Assembly: GCF_900099925.1 (NCBI RefSeq) | Contig: NZ_FNDE01000004.1 | Span: 1 to 64,000 of the forward strand | Direction of reading: 5' to 3' | DNA: 64,000 bases | Source: Aneurinibacillus thermoaerophilus | GTDB taxonomy: Bacteria; Bacillota; Bacilli; Aneurinibacillales; Aneurinibacillaceae | In this document: piece by piece, positions 54,106 through 62,944 of the stretch | Position numbering within the stretch: position 1 is the first letter of the stretch | Layout: each line of letters opens with the position of its first letter | Made by a program: the position numbers and the translations under genes | Notes under the pieces: generated by a model | Told to the model about the DNA's origin: nothing | The model's input: the letters and a program-made list of their open reading frames with translations, nothing else | The model's database searches: none

Positions 54106-54597
54106 TCATTTCACTTTCATTTTCATAATGGACGTTTCTCCCATTTTCGCTTCTTTAGGCCATTCCATTTCGATTTGGTCCATTCGATCTGGATTTATAA
54201 TGACAATCGGTGTTATCGCACTTTTCGCTTTTTCTTTTACCAAATCTATGGAAAACTCAAGAAGCGGGTCCCCAACTTTTACTTTATCCCCGGCTCTTAC
54301 ATAAGCGACAAACCCTTCTCCCTGCATAAAGACGGTTTCTAAGCCAATATGAATCAATAGTTCCACTCCTTTTTCTGAACGCAAGCCAACAGCATGTTTC
54401 GTCGGAAATACCTGAACAACTTCCCCTTTTACAGGGGAGACAACTTTCCCTTCTTTTGGTATAATCGCAACTCCTTCCCCTACCATTTTTTTTGAAAAGG
54501 TGGGATCAGGCACTTCTTCTATTCTGACCACTTCACCATGTAAGGGAGCCATAATGACTTCTCTTGTGTCTTTCTCTCCAAACCACCTTTTAAACAT
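54106..54597 (-). CDS. Free-standing EIIA(Glc)-type PTS protein
   Basis: A 163-residue EIIA of the glucose family. The two active-site histidines are visible: His68 (TKHAVGL) and the phosphorylated His83 (LLIHIGLETV). The NagP permease in this operon lacks an A domain, so this is its likely phosphate donor. It also carries the family C-terminal VIINPDRMDQIEM. The ATG has AAAGGAGA-like AGGAGAC. Confidence 0.93.
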   Translation of the reverse strand: MFKRWFGEKDTREVIMAPLHGEVVRIEEVPDPTFSKKMVGEGVAIIPKEGKVVSPVKGEVVQVFPTKHAVGLRSEKGVELLIHIGLETVFMQGEGFVAYVRAGDKVKVGDPLLEFSIDLVKEKAKSAITPIVIINPDRMDQIEMEWPKEAKMGETSIMKMKVK

Positions 54598-54690
54598 GAT
54601 TTGTCTCCTTTCTATAAAGCAAAACCGCTCCTGCCATTCTTATGTGAACATGCGGTTTTCTACGATGAATGATAACGAATCATCTTTTAC

Positions 54691-55517
54691 CTATTGAAAT
54701 TCATAAGGCAAACGTTCCAAATGTAACGTTAAAAAACCGATCTCCTTATCCGGTACATCCTTGCCTAACTCTTCAGCAATGATGTCGGCTAATTTTCGCG
54801 CTTTTGCAAATCCGTCCGAATACCGCTCACGAATACTCTCAATAAGTGGATTATCTATGGTTTTGCCGGACTTTACACGATCAATCAAGGCTTTTAAATG
54901 CGATACAAAACGAATCATAGAAAACGAATCGTCCATCTTATACCCTTCGGCTTTTAGCTGATCTAAGATTTTGGAAACAATCCGTGCAATCCCCAAAGCT
55001 ACTTTTTTATCAGAAAAAGATCGGGCTGAATGAAAGTGTGTAGCCAAAAATGCGATCTCTTCTTCCGGGAGAGTAACATCAAGCTTCTTATTCAAGTACG
55101 CAACCGCTTCTTCCGCGATTTTATATTCTTCGGGATATAGATACTTAATTTCAAAAACGAACGGATTGCTTAAATAAATCCCTCTTTTAATTCGCTCAAT
55201 GGCAAAGTTAATATGATCAATCAAGGCTGCATGAATTGTATCAGAGAAAGGGCCCGACAATTTTTGAATCGCCAGCGCAATCACCTCTTCTGTTGCTGCA
55301 ATAATCGGAAAGTTTACCATCTTAATCACTTGCTGATAATGTTCAATCGCTTCTGCCGTATGCAAGAGAAACTCCTGCGAGATAGCGGCCGGATCGATTA
55401 AATCCCCGTTTTTTTTTTAAATCCGATACCTTTTCCAAATACTATGGAATTATTTCCGGATAAGAGTTTGGCAAGCACTACATTATGAGATAAAACTTGC
55501 ACAATCTTTCGTTCCAT
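54691..55517 (-). pseudogene. BglG/GlcT-family antiterminator of the GlcNAc operon, frameshifted in A10
   Basis: The frame starts at 55517 (MERKIVQVLSHNVVLAKLLS, GAGGGGA upstream) and encodes the CAT RNA-binding domain to GKGIGFKKK. There it enters a run of ten A residues (ten T at 55409-55418 on the plus strand) and stops at a TAA soon after. In the next frame the sequence continues at once as GDLIDPAAISQEF and then PRD1 (LIDHINFAIERI, THFHSAR) and PRD2 (RFVSHLKALIDR, LTLHLERL) to the stop at 54691. Adding one A gives one 275-residue protein. Whether it is a true mutation, phase variation or slippage-rescued cannot be told. Confidence 0.85.
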
Positions 55518-55538
55518 AATCAATCCCCTCACGCATGT

Positions 55539-56282
55539 TTATCCCCTGTTTTTCTCTCTTTTCAAAAGTAAGGCGGCAGCGGCCTCATCAAGTACAAAGG
55601 TAACGTTAGGATGAAGTTGCAGAATACTGGCGGGCAAACTTGTCCGCACATCCCCATACACAGCTTCTACCACAGCTTGCGCCTTTTCTTCCCCAAATGC
55701 CAACAGCAAAATTTGTTTGGATAATAGAATCGACTGCAACCCCATCGTGATGGCATGTTCAGGCACTTCACCTGGACTTTCGAAAAATCTGGCATTTGCC
55801 TGAATGGTCACATGGGCAAGCTTAACAATATGCGTTTTCGATTTTAGAGAAACATCCGGCTCATTAAATCCAATATGCCCGTTAATGCCGATTCCTAAGA
55901 TTTGAATATCAATAGGATTCAATTGAATAATCTGATCATACCGTTGGCATTCCTGTTCAAGATCTTCCGCGTCTCCCCTTGGAATATATGTTCTTGATTG
56001 ATCGATATTCACATGATCAAATAAATAGCGTTTCATAAAATAACGATAGCTCTGCGGATGATCAGCAGAAATCCCCACATATTCATCCAGATTAATCGTT
56101 GTCACGCGGGAGAAATCAAGCCCCCACTGATGCATTCGAATCAACTCGTAATAAAGAGGAATCGGCGTCGAACCTGTGGCCAATCCAAGAACCGGATACG
56201 CACGGTTCTTGATAATCTGTTCAATAACAGTTGCACTATAAATAGCGCCTTCTCTGGCTGTCGAAAAAATCCGAATATCCAT
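55539..56282 (-). CDS. nagB: Glucosamine-6-phosphate deaminase
   Basis: Converts glucosamine-6-phosphate to fructose-6-phosphate and ammonia. The 247-residue protein shows LGLATGSTPIPLYYELIR, TTINLDEYVGISADHPQSYRYFM with catalytic Asp, and GIGINGHIGFNEPDVS. It is 22 bp upstream of the antiterminator and follows nagA by 16 bp. Confidence 0.96.
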   Translation of the reverse strand: MDIRIFSTAREGAIYSATVIEQIIKNRAYPVLGLATGSTPIPLYYELIRMHQWGLDFSRVTTINLDEYVGISADHPQSYRYFMKRYLFDHVNIDQSRTYIPRGDAEDLEQECQRYDQIIQLNPIDIQILGIGINGHIGFNEPDVSLKSKTHIVKLAHVTIQANARFFESPGEVPEHAITMGLQSILLSKQILLLAFGEEKAQAVVEAVYGDVRTSLPASILQLHPNVTFVLDEAAAALLLKREKNRG

Positions 56283-56298
56283 TCCCTATCCTCCTAAT

Positions 56299-57423
56299 TT
56301 ACTTTCTAAATACTAAGTTTCCGCGGACAATGGTATGCGTCACCTGTAACCGTTCATCGAATGCGATGATATCTCCATCAAATGAAGGTGCAATCACCCC
56401 TTTGCGAAGTTTAAGAAGGCGGGACTGATTTTGGGAAGTGACCCTGGATATTTCCTGTTTTCCCAGTGTTCCTGCATCGAGCAAATTTCTGACTGCCTGA
56501 TCCATGGTCAATGTACTACCCGCGATCGTTCCGTTGGAAAGAGTCGCCACTCCTTGCCGAACAAAAACCATTTGTCCACCCAATTCATATATCCCGTCCT
56601 TCATGCACGCCGCCCGCATCGCATCAGTAATCAAAAGCAGCCGTTCTTCTCCCATAGCTCGCATCATCGCTTTGACTACAAACGGATGGACATGCCGATA
56701 ATCGACAATCAACTCAACATAAATCTCCTCATCCGATAAACCAAATCCAGCAAGCCCCGGTTCGCGATGGTGAAATCTACTCATTGCATTAAAAAGATGA
56801 GTAACACTCTGTGCCCCCCATGCTTTTCCTTGCTGCGCATCAGAAAGGTCAGCGGCACTGTGGCCCATCGATACTACGATTCCCTGTTCAGTGGCAAAGC
56901 GAATCAATGCCTCCGCCCCCGGAAGCTCCGGAGCAACTGTTATAATCTTCACTTGATGTCGCGATCGTTCGATCCATTCTGCAAGAAGTTCAATATTCGG
57001 CTCTATAATATGTTGCTGTGCATGCGCTCCCGGATAATCGGGATTAATAAACGGGCCTTCCAGATGAAACCCTAACACCTGAGCTCCTTCAGATTGAAAG
57101 GTAGGCTCCAATGTTTCCATCACTCGCTGAATACGCTCCGGACTTTCGGTCATAGTCGTTAAATAGAGACCTGTTGTACCATGTGCCGCATGCGTTTTGG
57201 CAATCGTTTGGAATGCCTCAGGCGAGGCATCCATCGTATCTGCTCCCCCGCCGCCATGCACATGAATATCGATAAAACCCGGATACAACTCTCCATTTGT
57301 CTCAATCAATGTAGCGCCTTCCAAATCTGTCTTCGAAAGTTGCCCGGTTGCTGTAATTATTCCATCCTCAATTAAAATCTGCTGGCGTTCTTGGTTTAGA
57401 ATTCCGGATACTACTGTCTTCAC
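56299..57423 (-). CDS. nagA: N-acetylglucosamine-6-phosphate deacetylase
   Basis: Removes acetate from GlcNAc-6-phosphate. The 374-residue amidohydrolase has the metal site PGFIDIHVHGGGGADTMD, the EGPFINPDYPGAHAQ block, TVAPELPGA, GHSAADL and the catalytic Asp in LITDAMRA. GTG at 57423 follows GGAGG by eight bases. It supplies substrate for NagB. Confidence 0.95.
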   Translation of the reverse strand: MKTVVSGILNQERQQILIEDGIITATGQLSKTDLEGATLIETNGELYPGFIDIHVHGGGGADTMDASPEAFQTIAKTHAAHGTTGLYLTTMTESPERIQRVMETLEPTFQSEGAQVLGFHLEGPFINPDYPGAHAQQHIIEPNIELLAEWIERSRHQVKIITVAPELPGAEALIRFATEQGIVVSMGHSAADLSDAQQGKAWGAQSVTHLFNAMSRFHHREPGLAGFGLSDEEIYVELIVDYRHVHPFVVKAMMRAMGEERLLLITDAMRAACMKDGIYELGGQMVFVRQGVATLSNGTIAGSTLTMDQAVRNLLDAGTLGKQEISRVTSQNQSRLLKLRKGVIAPSFDGDIIAFDERLQVTHTIVRGNLVFRK

Positions 57424-57493
57424 CACAACAACCTCCCCTATCCATTTCATGCTTAACTTCAAAAGTTTATGGTATAAATTTCATAAAAAATTT

Positions 57494-58945
57494 TTAGCTT
57501 GCGCTTTGATTCAGTAGTGATTTTATCTCTTCTTTAATAAGTTCCGATTCTGTTCCAAATACAATTTGTACATTTCCTTTTCCTAAACGCATAACGCCGG
57601 CTGCGCCCAACTTTTTTAACTCCTCGTCTTTCACAAGGGAATCATCACCTACGATTAGCCGCAAACGGGTAATGCACGCATCAATATTCCTGATGTTCTC
57701 GACTCCGCCAATCAACGGAAGAATAGACATCGCCCTTTCCTTCATTTCTAAAGCATTGCCCTCTTCTTTGAACGTTGTTCCCGATTCAGTCGGAACCTCA
57801 TCCCGTCCCGGCGTCTTCAAATCAAACATGCGAATGAAAAACCGGAATACAAAATAATACACGATAAAGCAAGCGGCTCCAAACGGTATCAGCAACCACG
57901 GTTTGGTAGCCAAATGCCAGTTAAGAACATAGTCGATGAAACCTGCCGAAAAACCAAACCCCAAATGCATCCCTGACAAATACGTGAAAGCCATAAAAAG
58001 ACCCGTTAAAATCGCGTGTATGATAAATAATAGCGGCGCTAAAAACATAAACGAAAATTCAATCGGCTCCGTAACCCCTGTCAAAAACGAAGCGAAAGCG
58101 GCCGATAGCAATACGGATGAAACGAAAGCTCTTTTTTCCGGTTTGGCTTCCTTGACCATAGCTATGCAAGCGGCCGGAAGCCCAAACATCATGATCGGGA
58201 AAAACCCTGTCATAAACATCCCTGCCGTCTTATCGCCCGCAAAATATCTGGATAAATCGCCATGAAAAACATCCCCTGCTACATTGGTAAATTCCCCGAT
58301 TTGAAACCATGTAATTGAATTCAAAATATGATGCAAGCCAAATGGGATTAGCAAGCGATTTAACAAGCCGTATAAAAACATGCCGATTCCACCTGCCGAA
58401 ACAATCCACATTCCCAGTGCATGAATACCATTTTGCACCGGCAACCATACATAGCCCATCACCACACCAAAAACAACCATCACCAGCGCAGTAACAATCG
58501 GAACAAATCGGCTTCCGCTAAAAAAGCCAAGCGCTTGCGGCAGTCGAATGTCTTTGTATCGTCTATACAAAAAAGCTGTCACAGCACCAGTAATAATCCC
58601 CCCTATTACCCCCATATCTAAATGAACAATCTTTTCTCCATTCGGCCCAATAACATCAAAAACATTCAACACATTGGTTAGAACAAAATAACCAAGCGTC
58701 GCAGCCAGCCCGGCAACACCGGCTCCATCCGTCAAACCGATGGCAACGCCAATGGCAAACAACATCGGCAGATTTCCAAGTATCGCCCCTCCGCCTGCCG
58801 AAAAAATTTTGGCCAGGTGTGCCATGAATGGATTTTGAAATTTCATGGCACCGATTCCCAAAAGAATTGCGGCTGCCGGCAAGACCGCAATCGGCATCAT
58901 AAGTAAGCGACCGATTTTTTGTAATGCACTTAATACATTCATCAT
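57494..58945 (-). CDS. nagP: PTS N-acetylglucosamine permease EIICB
   Basis: A 483-residue permease that imports GlcNAc as its 6-phosphate. EIIC domain (residues 1-380) shows [22 protein letters not shown] and TEPIEFSFMFLAP, typical of GlcNAc-specific permeases; the EIIB domain has Cys in [11 protein letters not shown]. It lacks an A domain; the free EIIA at 54106 fits. First gene of the operon, behind a RAT-like leader. Confidence 0.93.
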   Translation of the reverse strand: MMNVLSALQKIGRLLMMPIAVLPAAAILLGIGAMKFQNPFMAHLAKIFSAGGGAILGNLPMLFAIGVAIGLTDGAGVAGLAATLGYFVLTNVLNVFDVIGPNGEKIVHLDMGVIGGIITGAVTAFLYRRYKDIRLPQALGFFSGSRFVPIVTALVMVVFGVVMGYVWLPVQNGIHALGMWIVSAGGIGMFLYGLLNRLLIPFGLHHILNSITWFQIGEFTNVAGDVFHGDLSRYFAGDKTAGMFMTGFFPIMMFGLPAACIAMVKEAKPEKRAFVSSVLLSAAFASFLTGVTEPIEFSFMFLAPLLFIIHAILTGLFMAFTYLSGMHLGFGFSAGFIDYVLNWHLATKPWLLIPFGAACFIVYYFVFRFFIRMFDLKTPGRDEVPTESGTTFKEEGNALEMKERAMSILPLIGGVENIRNIDACITRLRLIVGDDSLVKDEELKKLGAAGVMRLGKGNVQIVFGTESELIKEEIKSLLNQSAS

Positions 58946-58974
58946 CCTATTTCCTCCCTTTATTTTTAAAATTC

Positions 58975-59040
58975 AAAAAAAATAAAAGTGGGCATAAGCT
59001 TAAGAAGCAAAAAATTAGCTTCTCAAGCTTATGCCCACTT
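58975..59040 (-). terminator. Leader terminator of the GlcNAc operon
   Basis: AAGTGGGCATAAGCTTAAGA and three further bases (58986-59008) pair with 59018-59040 almost perfectly over 23 positions. The minus-strand transcript then reads TTATTTTTTTT. It would stop transcription before nagP unless antiterminated. Confidence 0.85.
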
Positions 59041-59055
59041 AAGGTAACATGCTTG
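59024..59055 (-). promoter_or_regulatory. RAT-like antiterminator hairpin in the nagP leader
   Basis: Minus-strand CAAGCATGTTACCTTAAGTG then GGCATAAGCTTG. CAAGC/GCTTG and ATG/CAT close it, and the TGTTAC and GGGCAT internal-loop bases match RATs. Its 3' half is the 5' arm of the terminator, as in GlcT/LicT-controlled leaders. The binding protein is probably the operon's own antiterminator. Confidence 0.65.
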
Positions 59056-59088
59056 ATGGAAGATTTAAGCAAAATATAACTTAAGTAA

Positions 59089-59118
59089 AATATAATGAAT
59101 AAGGGGGCCTTTTGTCAA
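59089..59118 (-). promoter_or_regulatory. Promoter of the GlcNAc operon
   Basis: Minus-strand TTGACA (59113-59118) and TTATATT (59089-59095), 17-18 bases apart, about 35 bases before the RAT. Confidence 0.65.
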
Positions 59119-59156
59119 GCATGTGATGAATGCGCTTTCTTATACCCGTATATTTT

Positions 59157-59196
59157 GGAGCGGGGTAGCGCTATCTCTTTACACTACCCCCGCTCC
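59157..59196 (-). terminator. Strong hairpin after spmB
   Basis: GGAGCGGGGTAG (59157-59168) pairs with CTACCCCCGCTCC (59184-59196) with one bulge. The T-tail is missing, so it may act as a pause or 3'-end stabiliser. Confidence 0.6.
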
Positions 59197-59210
59197 GGAA
59201 AAGATATAAC

Positions 59211-59744
59211 TTATCCAAACACAAACCAAACGACAAGAAGCGAAGCGATCACGCCAATAAAATCGGACATGAGTCCGACTTTCAGCGCATACTTTGTGTT
59301 ACGCACCGCCACCGCGCCGAAGTACACCGTAAGCACGTACAATGTCGTATCTGTGCTTCCCTGAATCGTACTCGCCAGGCGACCAATATATGAATCTGGA
59401 CCATACTGCGCGATCAGATCAGTTGTAATCGCAAGCGATCCCGAACCGGTAATGGGACGCAGAAGCGAGAGCGGCAGAACCTCCGCTGGAAAATGTACAA
59501 GATCAAGCACAGGACGGAGCAGCCTAAGCAGCACATCAAGCGCACCCGATTCACGAAAAATCGTAATTGCTACCATCATTCCAACCAGGTGGGGCATAAT
59601 GCGTATGGCAGTTCCAAAACCGGACTTCGCGCCTAAGATGAACGTGTCATAGACCGGTACCTTTTTATAGAGCGCGTATACAAGTACGTATGAAAGAAGG
59701 AACGGAATCGCCCAGACGGACAATTGTGTAACAAGGGCATACAT
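59211..59744 (-). CDS. spmB: Spore maturation protein SpmB
   Basis: A 177-residue membrane protein of the nucleoside-recognition (Gate) family needed for full spore-core dehydration. Segments: FILGAKSGFGTAIRIMPHLVGMMVAI and LLRPITGSGSLAITTDLI. The ATG at 59744 overlaps the spmA stop (TAATG) with AAAGGAG upstream; a GTG at 59756 is less well placed. Confidence 0.94.
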   Translation of the reverse strand: MYALVTQLSVWAIPFLLSYVLVYALYKKVPVYDTFILGAKSGFGTAIRIMPHLVGMMVAITIFRESGALDVLLRLLRPVLDLVHFPAEVLPLSLLRPITGSGSLAITTDLIAQYGPDSYIGRLASTIQGSTDTTLYVLTVYFGAVAVRNTKYALKVGLMSDFIGVIASLLVVWFVFG

Positions 59745-60328
59745 TACCGCTTCCACTCCTTTCTCTGGTACCAGCGATCGATCAGAATAGCACCTGTAGT
59801 AGCGATAAACGTGGCAAGAAGGGTCGTTCCGACGATTTCCGCCGGATTGGCCGAATTGTAATTCATGCGGATCGCGATAATCGTAGTGGGAATCAGCGTC
59901 ATACTAGCGGTATTTAAAGCAAGCAACGTACACATCGCTGGGGTGGCGGTCTTCGGATCAGGATTTAGCTTTTGCAGCTCCTGCATCGCTTTTATCCCCA
60001 TCGGCGTCGCCGCATTTCCAAGACCAAAGAGATTGGCCGTCATATTTGAAAGAATGTAGCCAAAAGCAGGATGATCTTTCGGTACGGTAGGAAATAACCA
60101 GCGGGCGAGCGGCCCAAGCAGGCGAGCCATTTTGTCCAGCAGGCCCGCTTCTTCCGCCACTTTCATCACACCCATCCAGAAAATAAGAATACTGATTAAC
60201 CCAAACGTAACAGTCACGCCGGTTTTGGCTCCTTCGAACACCGCCTTGTTGACCGCGTCCACATTTCCTGTTACAAACGCGGTCACAATTCCGATAAAAA
60301 TCATACCCGCCCAAATATAATTTACCAT
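59744..60328 (-). CDS. spmA: Spore maturation protein SpmA
   Basis: A 194-residue membrane protein of the same fold as SpmB: FEGAKTGVTVTFGLISILIFWMGVMKVAEEAGLL and LSNMTANLFGLGNAATPMGIKAMQEL. It lies one base after dacB and overlaps spmB; dacB-spmA-spmB is a known mother-cell operon in B. subtilis. Confidence 0.95.
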   Translation of the reverse strand: MVNYIWAGMIFIGIVTAFVTGNVDAVNKAVFEGAKTGVTVTFGLISILIFWMGVMKVAEEAGLLDKMARLLGPLARWLFPTVPKDHPAFGYILSNMTANLFGLGNAATPMGIKAMQELQKLNPDPKTATPAMCTLLALNTASMTLIPTTIIAIRMNYNSANPAEIVGTTLLATFIATTGAILIDRWYQRKEWKR

Positions 60329-61432
60329 CTACATCCCCTCCAGCATCGTCCTGAAGAACGATTCCAGATTCGATGTAAAGCGGTTCCCGATCGCCTGTGC
60401 CACTGTTTCCTGTTCGATCGTAAGCGCTACCCGCCCAATGAGTTTACCATCAAGCCTAATCTCAAGGAACGGCCCTCGAATATTGCGAACCAATTGCTTT
60501 TCTATCCGCGATTTCTCCTCTTGCGACAGCGGATAGGAGAATGCTTGCTTGGTATAATAGGCAAGTACGCCATCTTCCCGCTTATCTTCGCCTACCCGTT
60601 CGCCCGCGCGTATAACCTCCGTGCGCGAAAACTGGCTGAATCCGTAATCCAACCATTTCATGGAGTCTTCCCAATCCTGCGGCGCATTTAATACTACGAC
60701 AGCAAGCTGTTGTCCGTTCCGGGTAGCGGAAGAAGATAGGCACCGTTTCGCCAGTTTTGTGTATCCCGTTTTTACCCCGTCTGCTCCTTTATACAGGCGG
60801 AGCATTTTATTTTTGTTCACCAGTTTGCGATCCCATTGCTCTCCTTCCCACGGAATGTATTTTACTTGTGTGGAAACGATTTTGCGGAATTCCGGGTTGC
60901 GCAGGGCATACGCGGTCAACAACGCCATATCCCGCGCTGTAGAATAGTGATTGTCGCTATCATCAAGTCCATGTGGATTCGTAAAATGGCTGGAGTGCAT
61001 GCCAATATATTCCGCTTTTTCGTTCATAAGACGAGCAAAGCCTTCGATAGAGCCCCCCACATGTTCGGCAATCGCCACGGCAGCGTCATTACCCGAACGC
61101 AGCATCAAGCCGTACAACATATCTTCCATTTTCATTTTTTCGCCACGCTTCAAATAAATGGAAGAGCCCTCTTTGCCGTATGCGCTATTCGGCGTTGTGA
61201 CAATATCCTGACTATTCCCTTCTTCAAGCGCAACAATAGCTGTCATAATTTTTGTCAGGCTGGCAATACGCATTCGTCTGTCCGCTTGCTTTTCCGCGAG
61301 AATGCGTCCGGTGGCGACGTCAATAAGTGCGGCGGTTTCCGCAGACACGGGCGGAAGCGCGGGCCCGGCAGCGATCGTCGGTTGCGGCAGCATCATCAGA
61401 AAAGCAATGAGTATAAAAACGAGCTTTTTCAC
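60329..61432 (-). CDS. dacB: Spore-cortex D-alanyl-D-alanine carboxypeptidase DacB (PBP5*)
   Basis: Trims peptide side chains of spore cortex peptidoglycan. The 367-residue protein has a signal peptide (residues 1-22), SLTK (Ser58 nucleophile, Lys61), SGN in LMLRSGNDAAV and KTG in GADGVKTGYTK, then a C-terminal beta domain. GTG at 61432 follows GGGGGATC. A CATAAT plus CATATACAT pair 13 bases apart upstream resembles a sigma-E promoter, tentatively. Confidence 0.93.
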   Translation of the reverse strand: MKKLVFILIAFLMMLPQPTIAAGPALPPVSAETAALIDVATGRILAEKQADRRMRIASLTKIMTAIVALEEGNSQDIVTTPNSAYGKEGSSIYLKRGEKMKMEDMLYGLMLRSGNDAAVAIAEHVGGSIEGFARLMNEKAEYIGMHSSHFTNPHGLDDSDNHYSTARDMALLTAYALRNPEFRKIVSTQVKYIPWEGEQWDRKLVNKNKMLRLYKGADGVKTGYTKLAKRCLSSSATRNGQQLAVVVLNAPQDWEDSMKWLDYGFSQFSRTEVIRAGERVGEDKREDGVLAYYTKQAFSYPLSQEEKSRIEKQLVRNIRGPFLEIRLDGKLIGRVALTIEQETVAQAIGNRFTSNLESFFRTMLEGM

Positions 61433-61549
61433 TCCGATCCCCCTTTGCCATTTGCACAGTTTGTCCTGTCCCATCTATGTACATGTATATGGCTCATCCA
61501 GGAGATTATGAGCGTTCAAACAAATTTTAGCTTCTTATCACCCGCAACC

Positions 61550-61590
61550 ACTAATAATAAAACCCTAAGCGCTCTGTATCCGCTTAGGGT
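61550..61590 (-). terminator. Terminator overlapping the scpB stop
   Basis: ACCCTAAGCG pairs with CGCTTAGGGT; the minus strand then reads TTTTATTATTAG. It separates scpAB from dacB. Confidence 0.8.
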
Positions 61591-62177
61591 GTAGGTTCTG
61601 CTTTATTTTTCTGATAGAAAAGATACGCTTCTTCTTCTTCGACTTCGGAGCCTTCCGCAGGGAATTCGGGTGGAGGCGGCAGTTCATCCAGACTGCGCAG
61701 GCCAAAATATTCAAGAAACTCTTTGGTTGTACCGTACAAAATCGGACGGCCTATTGTATCAGCCCGGCCCACTTCTTTAATTAAATTTTTACTCGTTAGG
61801 CGATTAATTGCGCTCTCGCATTTTACCCCCCGGATTTCCTCCAGCTCCAGACGCGTAATCGGCTGCTTGTACGCGATGATCGCCAGCGTCTCAAGCGCCG
61901 CTTGCGAAAGCGTTGCGTGTGACGGCGTATGCGCCAGTTTCTCAAAATACTCCGCGAATTCCGGACGCGTCGTAAACTGGTACGCCTGTGCAATCTCGAC
62001 AATTTGCAAACCGCGATTCTGTTCTTTATAGTCTTTTTTCATTTCATCCATAAGGGCAACTACTTCATGGATTTCCAGATCGAGAATCGAAGCAAGCTGC
62101 TTTGCTTCAATTCCTTCGTCCCCGGCTACGAACAGGAGCCCTTCCACAATCGCCTTCAACCGTTCTATGTCAATCAT
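61584..62177 (-). CDS. scpB: Segregation and condensation protein B
   Basis: ScpB is the winged-helix kite subunit of the SMC-ScpAB condensin. The 197-residue protein has the paired winged helices ([29 protein letters not shown]) and [18 protein letters not shown]. Its ATG overlaps the scpA stop by four bases. Confidence 0.97.
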   Translation of the reverse strand: MIDIERLKAIVEGLLFVAGDEGIEAKQLASILDLEIHEVVALMDEMKKDYKEQNRGLQIVEIAQAYQFTTRPEFAEYFEKLAHTPSHATLSQAALETLAIIAYKQPITRLELEEIRGVKCESAINRLTSKNLIKEVGRADTIGRPILYGTTKEFLEYFGLRSLDELPPPPEFPAEGSEVEEEEAYLFYQKNKAEPTP

Positions 62178-62929
62178 ACCGCATCCTCCTGCATCCGCGA
62201 TACTGTAATATCTTCAAATAATCCGTCCTGCTCGCAAACAACGATTCGCTTCTTCATCATTTCCAAGATCGCAAGAAATGTCGTTACGATCTCGATTTTG
62301 GAGTTTCCTTTTTCTAAAAGTTGAGAGAAGTATATTTTTCCGCCAGCTACCGCAAGCAACCGCTCGATTTCCTCTATGCGATCGCGCAACGAAATCTCGT
62401 CGCGTTGCACTTTCACCGCACGCTCCTTGCGGCTCACTCGCTTTAGCGCTTTCTGAAGCGCATCTACCAGATCGTAAATCGTCACGTTGGCGATCGGGTT
62501 CTCATCTTCCGGAATGAATCGAGATAAATCTTCCGCCGGTCGCGTATACACACGGCTCCGCTCTTTTTCCCGATCACGGAATGTTTCCGCGATTTTTTTG
62601 TATTTTTTATACTCCAAAAGGCGCTGCACCAACTCTTCCCGTGGGTCGCCTTCCTCTTCATAAACCTCCGCGCCCCATTCATCAAACACCGGTTCTTCGC
62701 GACGAGGCAAAAGCATTTTGCTTTTAATCGCGAGCAGCGTCGCCGCCATAACAAGAAATTCACTCGCGATATCAAGCTGCAACTCCTGCATAATATATAA
62801 ATGCTCCATATACTGATCGGTAATTTCTACAACCGGAATATCGTAAATATCGACTTCCGCCCGTTCAATTAAATGAAGCAGCAAATCCAGCGGCCCTTCA
62901 AACGTATCAAGTTTGATATCGACTCCCAC
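62174..62929 (-). CDS. scpA: Segregation and condensation protein A
   Basis: The kleisin subunit of bacterial condensin. The 251-residue protein begins with [35 protein letters not shown] (SMC-binding N-terminus) and ends with [29 protein letters not shown] start behind AGGTGG. The order ribH-(S2P)-scpA-scpB matches the B. subtilis rib-ypu region. Confidence 0.97.
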   Translation of the reverse strand: MGVDIKLDTFEGPLDLLLHLIERAEVDIYDIPVVEITDQYMEHLYIMQELQLDIASEFLVMAATLLAIKSKMLLPRREEPVFDEWGAEVYEEEGDPREELVQRLLEYKKYKKIAETFRDREKERSRVYTRPAEDLSRFIPEDENPIANVTIYDLVDALQKALKRVSRKERAVKVQRDEISLRDRIEEIERLLAVAGGKIYFSQLLEKGNSKIEIVTTFLAILEMMKKRIVVCEQDGLFEDITVSRMQEDAV

Positions 62930-62944
62930 CGATCGTCCACCTTT

